Source: JADJOY01 sp964450125 | GTDB lineage: Bacteria > JADJOY01 | Assembly: GCA_964450125.1 (NCBI GenBank) | Contig: CAYVDO010000194.1 | Coordinates: forward strand, 1-14,842 | Reading direction: 5' to 3' | DNA length: 14,842 nucleotides | In this document: piece by piece, positions 13,219 through 14,842 of the stretch | Position numbering within the stretch: the stretch's first letter is position 1 | Layout of the letters: each line of letters begins with the position of its first letter | The notes under the pieces: model-generated | What the model saw: only the letters and a program-made list of their open reading frames with translations | Told to the model about the DNA's origin: nothing | The model's database searches: none | Position numbers and translations under genes: made by a program

Positions 13219-14842
13219 ATGAACGAGACCCAGAGTGACGCCGAGCCAGCCGCGAGCTGGAAGACCACGGCCTGCATCCTGTGCGAGTGCAACTGCGGTA
13301 TTCAAGTGGAGCTCGGCGGGGAAGGGGGGCGCCACCTCGCGCGCATCCGCGGTGACCGCAATCACCCGTCGTCGCAGGGCTACACCTGCAACAAGGCGCT
13401 CCGCCTCGATCACTACCAACACATGCCCGATCGCGTGACGCGCCCGCTGCGGCGTCGCGCCGACGGCAGCTTCGAGGAGATCGATTGGGACACGGCGATC
13501 CGCGAGGTGGCGGCACGTCTCGCTGCCGTGCGTGACGCGCACGGTGGCGACGCCGTCTTCTATTACGGCGGCGGAGGCCAGGGGAACCATCTGGGCGGCG
13601 CCTACTCGGGCGCCACGCTCGCGGCCCTCGGCTCGCGCTACCGCTCGAGTGCGCTGGCCCAGGAGAAGACCGGCGATTTCTGGGTGCACGGCTTCATGCT
13701 CGGTGCTGGCGCGCGCGGCGATTTCGAGAACGCGGAGGTCGCGATCTTCCTGGGCAAGAACCCGTGGCACTCGCACGGACTGCCGCGCGCGCGCCACACG
13801 CTGCGCCAGATCGCCAACGACCCGAAGCGCACGCTCATCGTCATCGATCCGCGCCGTACCGAGACCGCGGCGCTGGCCGACATCCACCTCGCCGTGAAGC
13901 CCGGCACGGACGCATGGTTGGTCGCCGCGCTGGTAGGTGTGCTCGTGCAGGAAGACCTGGTCGCAGTGCCGTGGGTGACCGAGCACACCAACGGCGCCGA
14001 CGAGATCGTGGCGCGCTTCCGGTCGATTCCCGTCGCCGAGTACGCGGCCTCGAGCGGCATTCCCGAGGCCACCGTGCGAGACGTCGCGCGCCGCATCGCG
14101 CGGGCGTCGAGCGTCTCCATCGCCGAGGACCTCGGCATTCAGATGAATCGCCACTCCACCCTCGTGAGCTACCTCGAGAAGCTGGTGTGGGCGCTCACCG
14201 GCCACTTCGCCAAGCCCGGTACCCAAAATGCGTTCTCGACGCTCGGCAAGCTCTTCTCGGCCTCGTCGCGCACCCGGCCGAGCCCGGTGGCGGGCGCGCG
14301 CATCATCTCGGGACTGGTGCCCTGCAACGTGATCGCCGACGAGATCCTCACCGATCATCCCAAGCGCTATCGGGCGATGATCGTCGAGAGCGGGAACCCC
14401 GCCCATTCGCTCGCAGACAGTGCGCGCATGCGCGCAGCGCTCGGGGCGCTCGATACGCTCGTGGTGATCGACGTGGCGATGACGGAGACGGCGCGGCTCG
14501 CTCACTACGTGCTGCCGGCACCGACGCAGTACGAGAAGTGGGAGGCCACCTTCTTCAACTTCGAGTTCCCGAAGAACTACTTCCACCTACGCCGGCCGAT
14601 CCTGCCGGCGCCGGAGGGCCCGCTTCCCGAGCCGGAGATCCACGCAAGGCTGGTGGAGGCGTTGGGCGCCATCGCCGACGCGGATCTGGCACCGCTGCGC
14701 GACGCCCTGGCCGGTGGCCGTAGCGCGTTTGCGGAAGCGTTCTTCGCCTGGAACGCGATGAACCCTCAGCTCGCGAAGCTCGTGCCGGTCGTGCTCTACC
14801 GAACCCTCGGTCCGACCCTCCCCGATGGCGCGGCTTCGGCTG
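13219..14842 (+). CDS. Molybdopterin-dependent Fe-S oxidoreductase, DMSO reductase superfamily (partial, C-terminus beyond window)
   Basis: These enzymes use a bis-molybdopterin guanine dinucleotide cofactor for two-electron redox reactions. Of the protein, 541 codons are visible without a stop. Residues 19-57 hold a [4Fe-4S] motif, Cys19-x2-Cys22-x3-Cys26 and Cys57 in GYTCNKA. Further signatures are LRLDHYQHMPDRVTRPLRR, the cofactor loops IFLGKNP and LIVIDPRRTETAALADIHLAVKPGTDAW, and VIDVAMTETARLAHYVLPAPTQYEKWE. The C-terminal dinucleotide-binding domain should lie beyond 14842. The start ATG follows AAGGAGG at good spacing, and no twin-arginine signal is present, so it is probably cytoplasmic. 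The stretch where a Cys, SeCys or Ser normally binds Mo reads SSALAQEKTGDFW. The substrate is unknown; partner subunits might follow downstream. Confidence 0.92.
   Translation, partial: MNETQSDAEPAASWKTTACILCECNCGIQVELGGEGGRHLARIRGDRNHPSSQGYTCNKALRLDHYQHMPDRVTRPLRRRADGSFEEIDWDTAIREVAARLAAVRDAHGGDAVFYYGGGGQGNHLGGAYSGATLAALGSRYRSSALAQEKTGDFWVHGFMLGAGARGDFENAEVAIFLGKNPWHSHGLPRARHTLRQIANDPKRTLIVIDPRRTETAALADIHLAVKPGTDAWLVAALVGVLVQEDLVAVPWVTEHTNGADEIVARFRSIPVAEYAASSGIPEATVRDVARRIARASSVSIAEDLGIQMNRHSTLVSYLEKLVWALTGHFAKPGTQNAFSTLGKLFSASSRTRPSPVAGARIISGLVPCNVIADEILTDHPKRYRAMIVESGNPAHSLADSARMRAALGALDTLVVIDVAMTETARLAHYVLPAPTQYEKWEATFFNFEFPKNYFHLRRPILPAPEGPLPEPEIHARLVEALGAIADADLAPLRDALAGGRSAFAEAFFAWNAMNPQLAKLVPVVLYRTLGPTLPDGAASA

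Noticed and set aside
13075..14586. A 503-codon minus-strand frame opposite the molybdoenzyme gene
   Set aside because: It is a shadow of a well-supported plus-strand gene with Fe-S and cofactor motifs; it has no domain of its own.

Overview
The window is GC-rich bacterial DNA, dense in genes. The gene content points to a myxobacterium-like member of the Myxococcota (formerly Deltaproteobacteria). The reasons are the gene order yceD-rpmF-plsX/fabD-acpP-rpiB-glyA-nrdR-ribE, a eukaryote-like Ser/Thr kinase with a DWG metal motif next to an FHA protein, and strong G/C at third codon positions. This placement is inferred from gene content and order; no similarity search could be run.

Left block (about 1-6734, all minus strand, read right to left). 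This housekeeping run holds a DUF177/YceD protein, ribosomal protein L32, one open reading frame containing both PlsX and FabD, acyl carrier protein, RpiB-type isomerase, serine hydroxymethyltransferase, the NrdR repressor and riboflavin synthase alpha chain. It links ribosome assembly, entry into fatty acid synthesis (FabD), diversion of acyl chains to phospholipid (PlsX), one-carbon metabolism and flavin synthesis. The order matches the block I recall from myxobacteria, but fabH, fabG, fabF and ribD are absent from the places they usually hold. One absence coincides with the plsX-fabD fusion. The other three are short gaps of 217, 270 and 81 bases. Sigma70-like promoters can be proposed for yceD, acpP (its -35 lies inside the end of fabD) and rpiB. 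A hairpin terminator follows acpP.

Middle (6735-10167). A gene-free divergent spacer of 557 bases carries two identical 10-base palindromes exactly 22 bases apart, inside further nested repeats. It is followed on the plus strand by a membrane-anchored Ser/Thr kinase and an FHA-GAF-like protein whose start overlaps the kinase stop (TGATG). The two are probably a phospho-signalling pair.

Right block (10192-14842). Four minus-strand genes read right to left: an HxlR-family regulator with an N-terminal cysteine and a C-terminal zinc-ribbon-like motif, a 39-residue single-helix membrane protein starting inside the hxlR stop codon (GTGA), a pirin and a zinc-free quinone oxidoreductase-like protein. 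Divergent from hxlR is a molybdopterin/Fe-S oxidoreductase that runs off the window. The spacer between them has a dyad and phased direct repeats. The set looks like a redox- or quinone-responsive module, which is inference.

The points most worth a second look are the PlsX-FabD fusion within a thinned fatty acid operon, the RpiB with Asp at the catalytic Cys position and Trp at a phosphate-binding Arg position, the twin palindromes before the kinase, the translationally coupled small membrane protein, and a molybdoenzyme without an obvious protein ligand to Mo. No tRNA, rRNA, CRISPR array, insertion sequence or prophage gene was seen.
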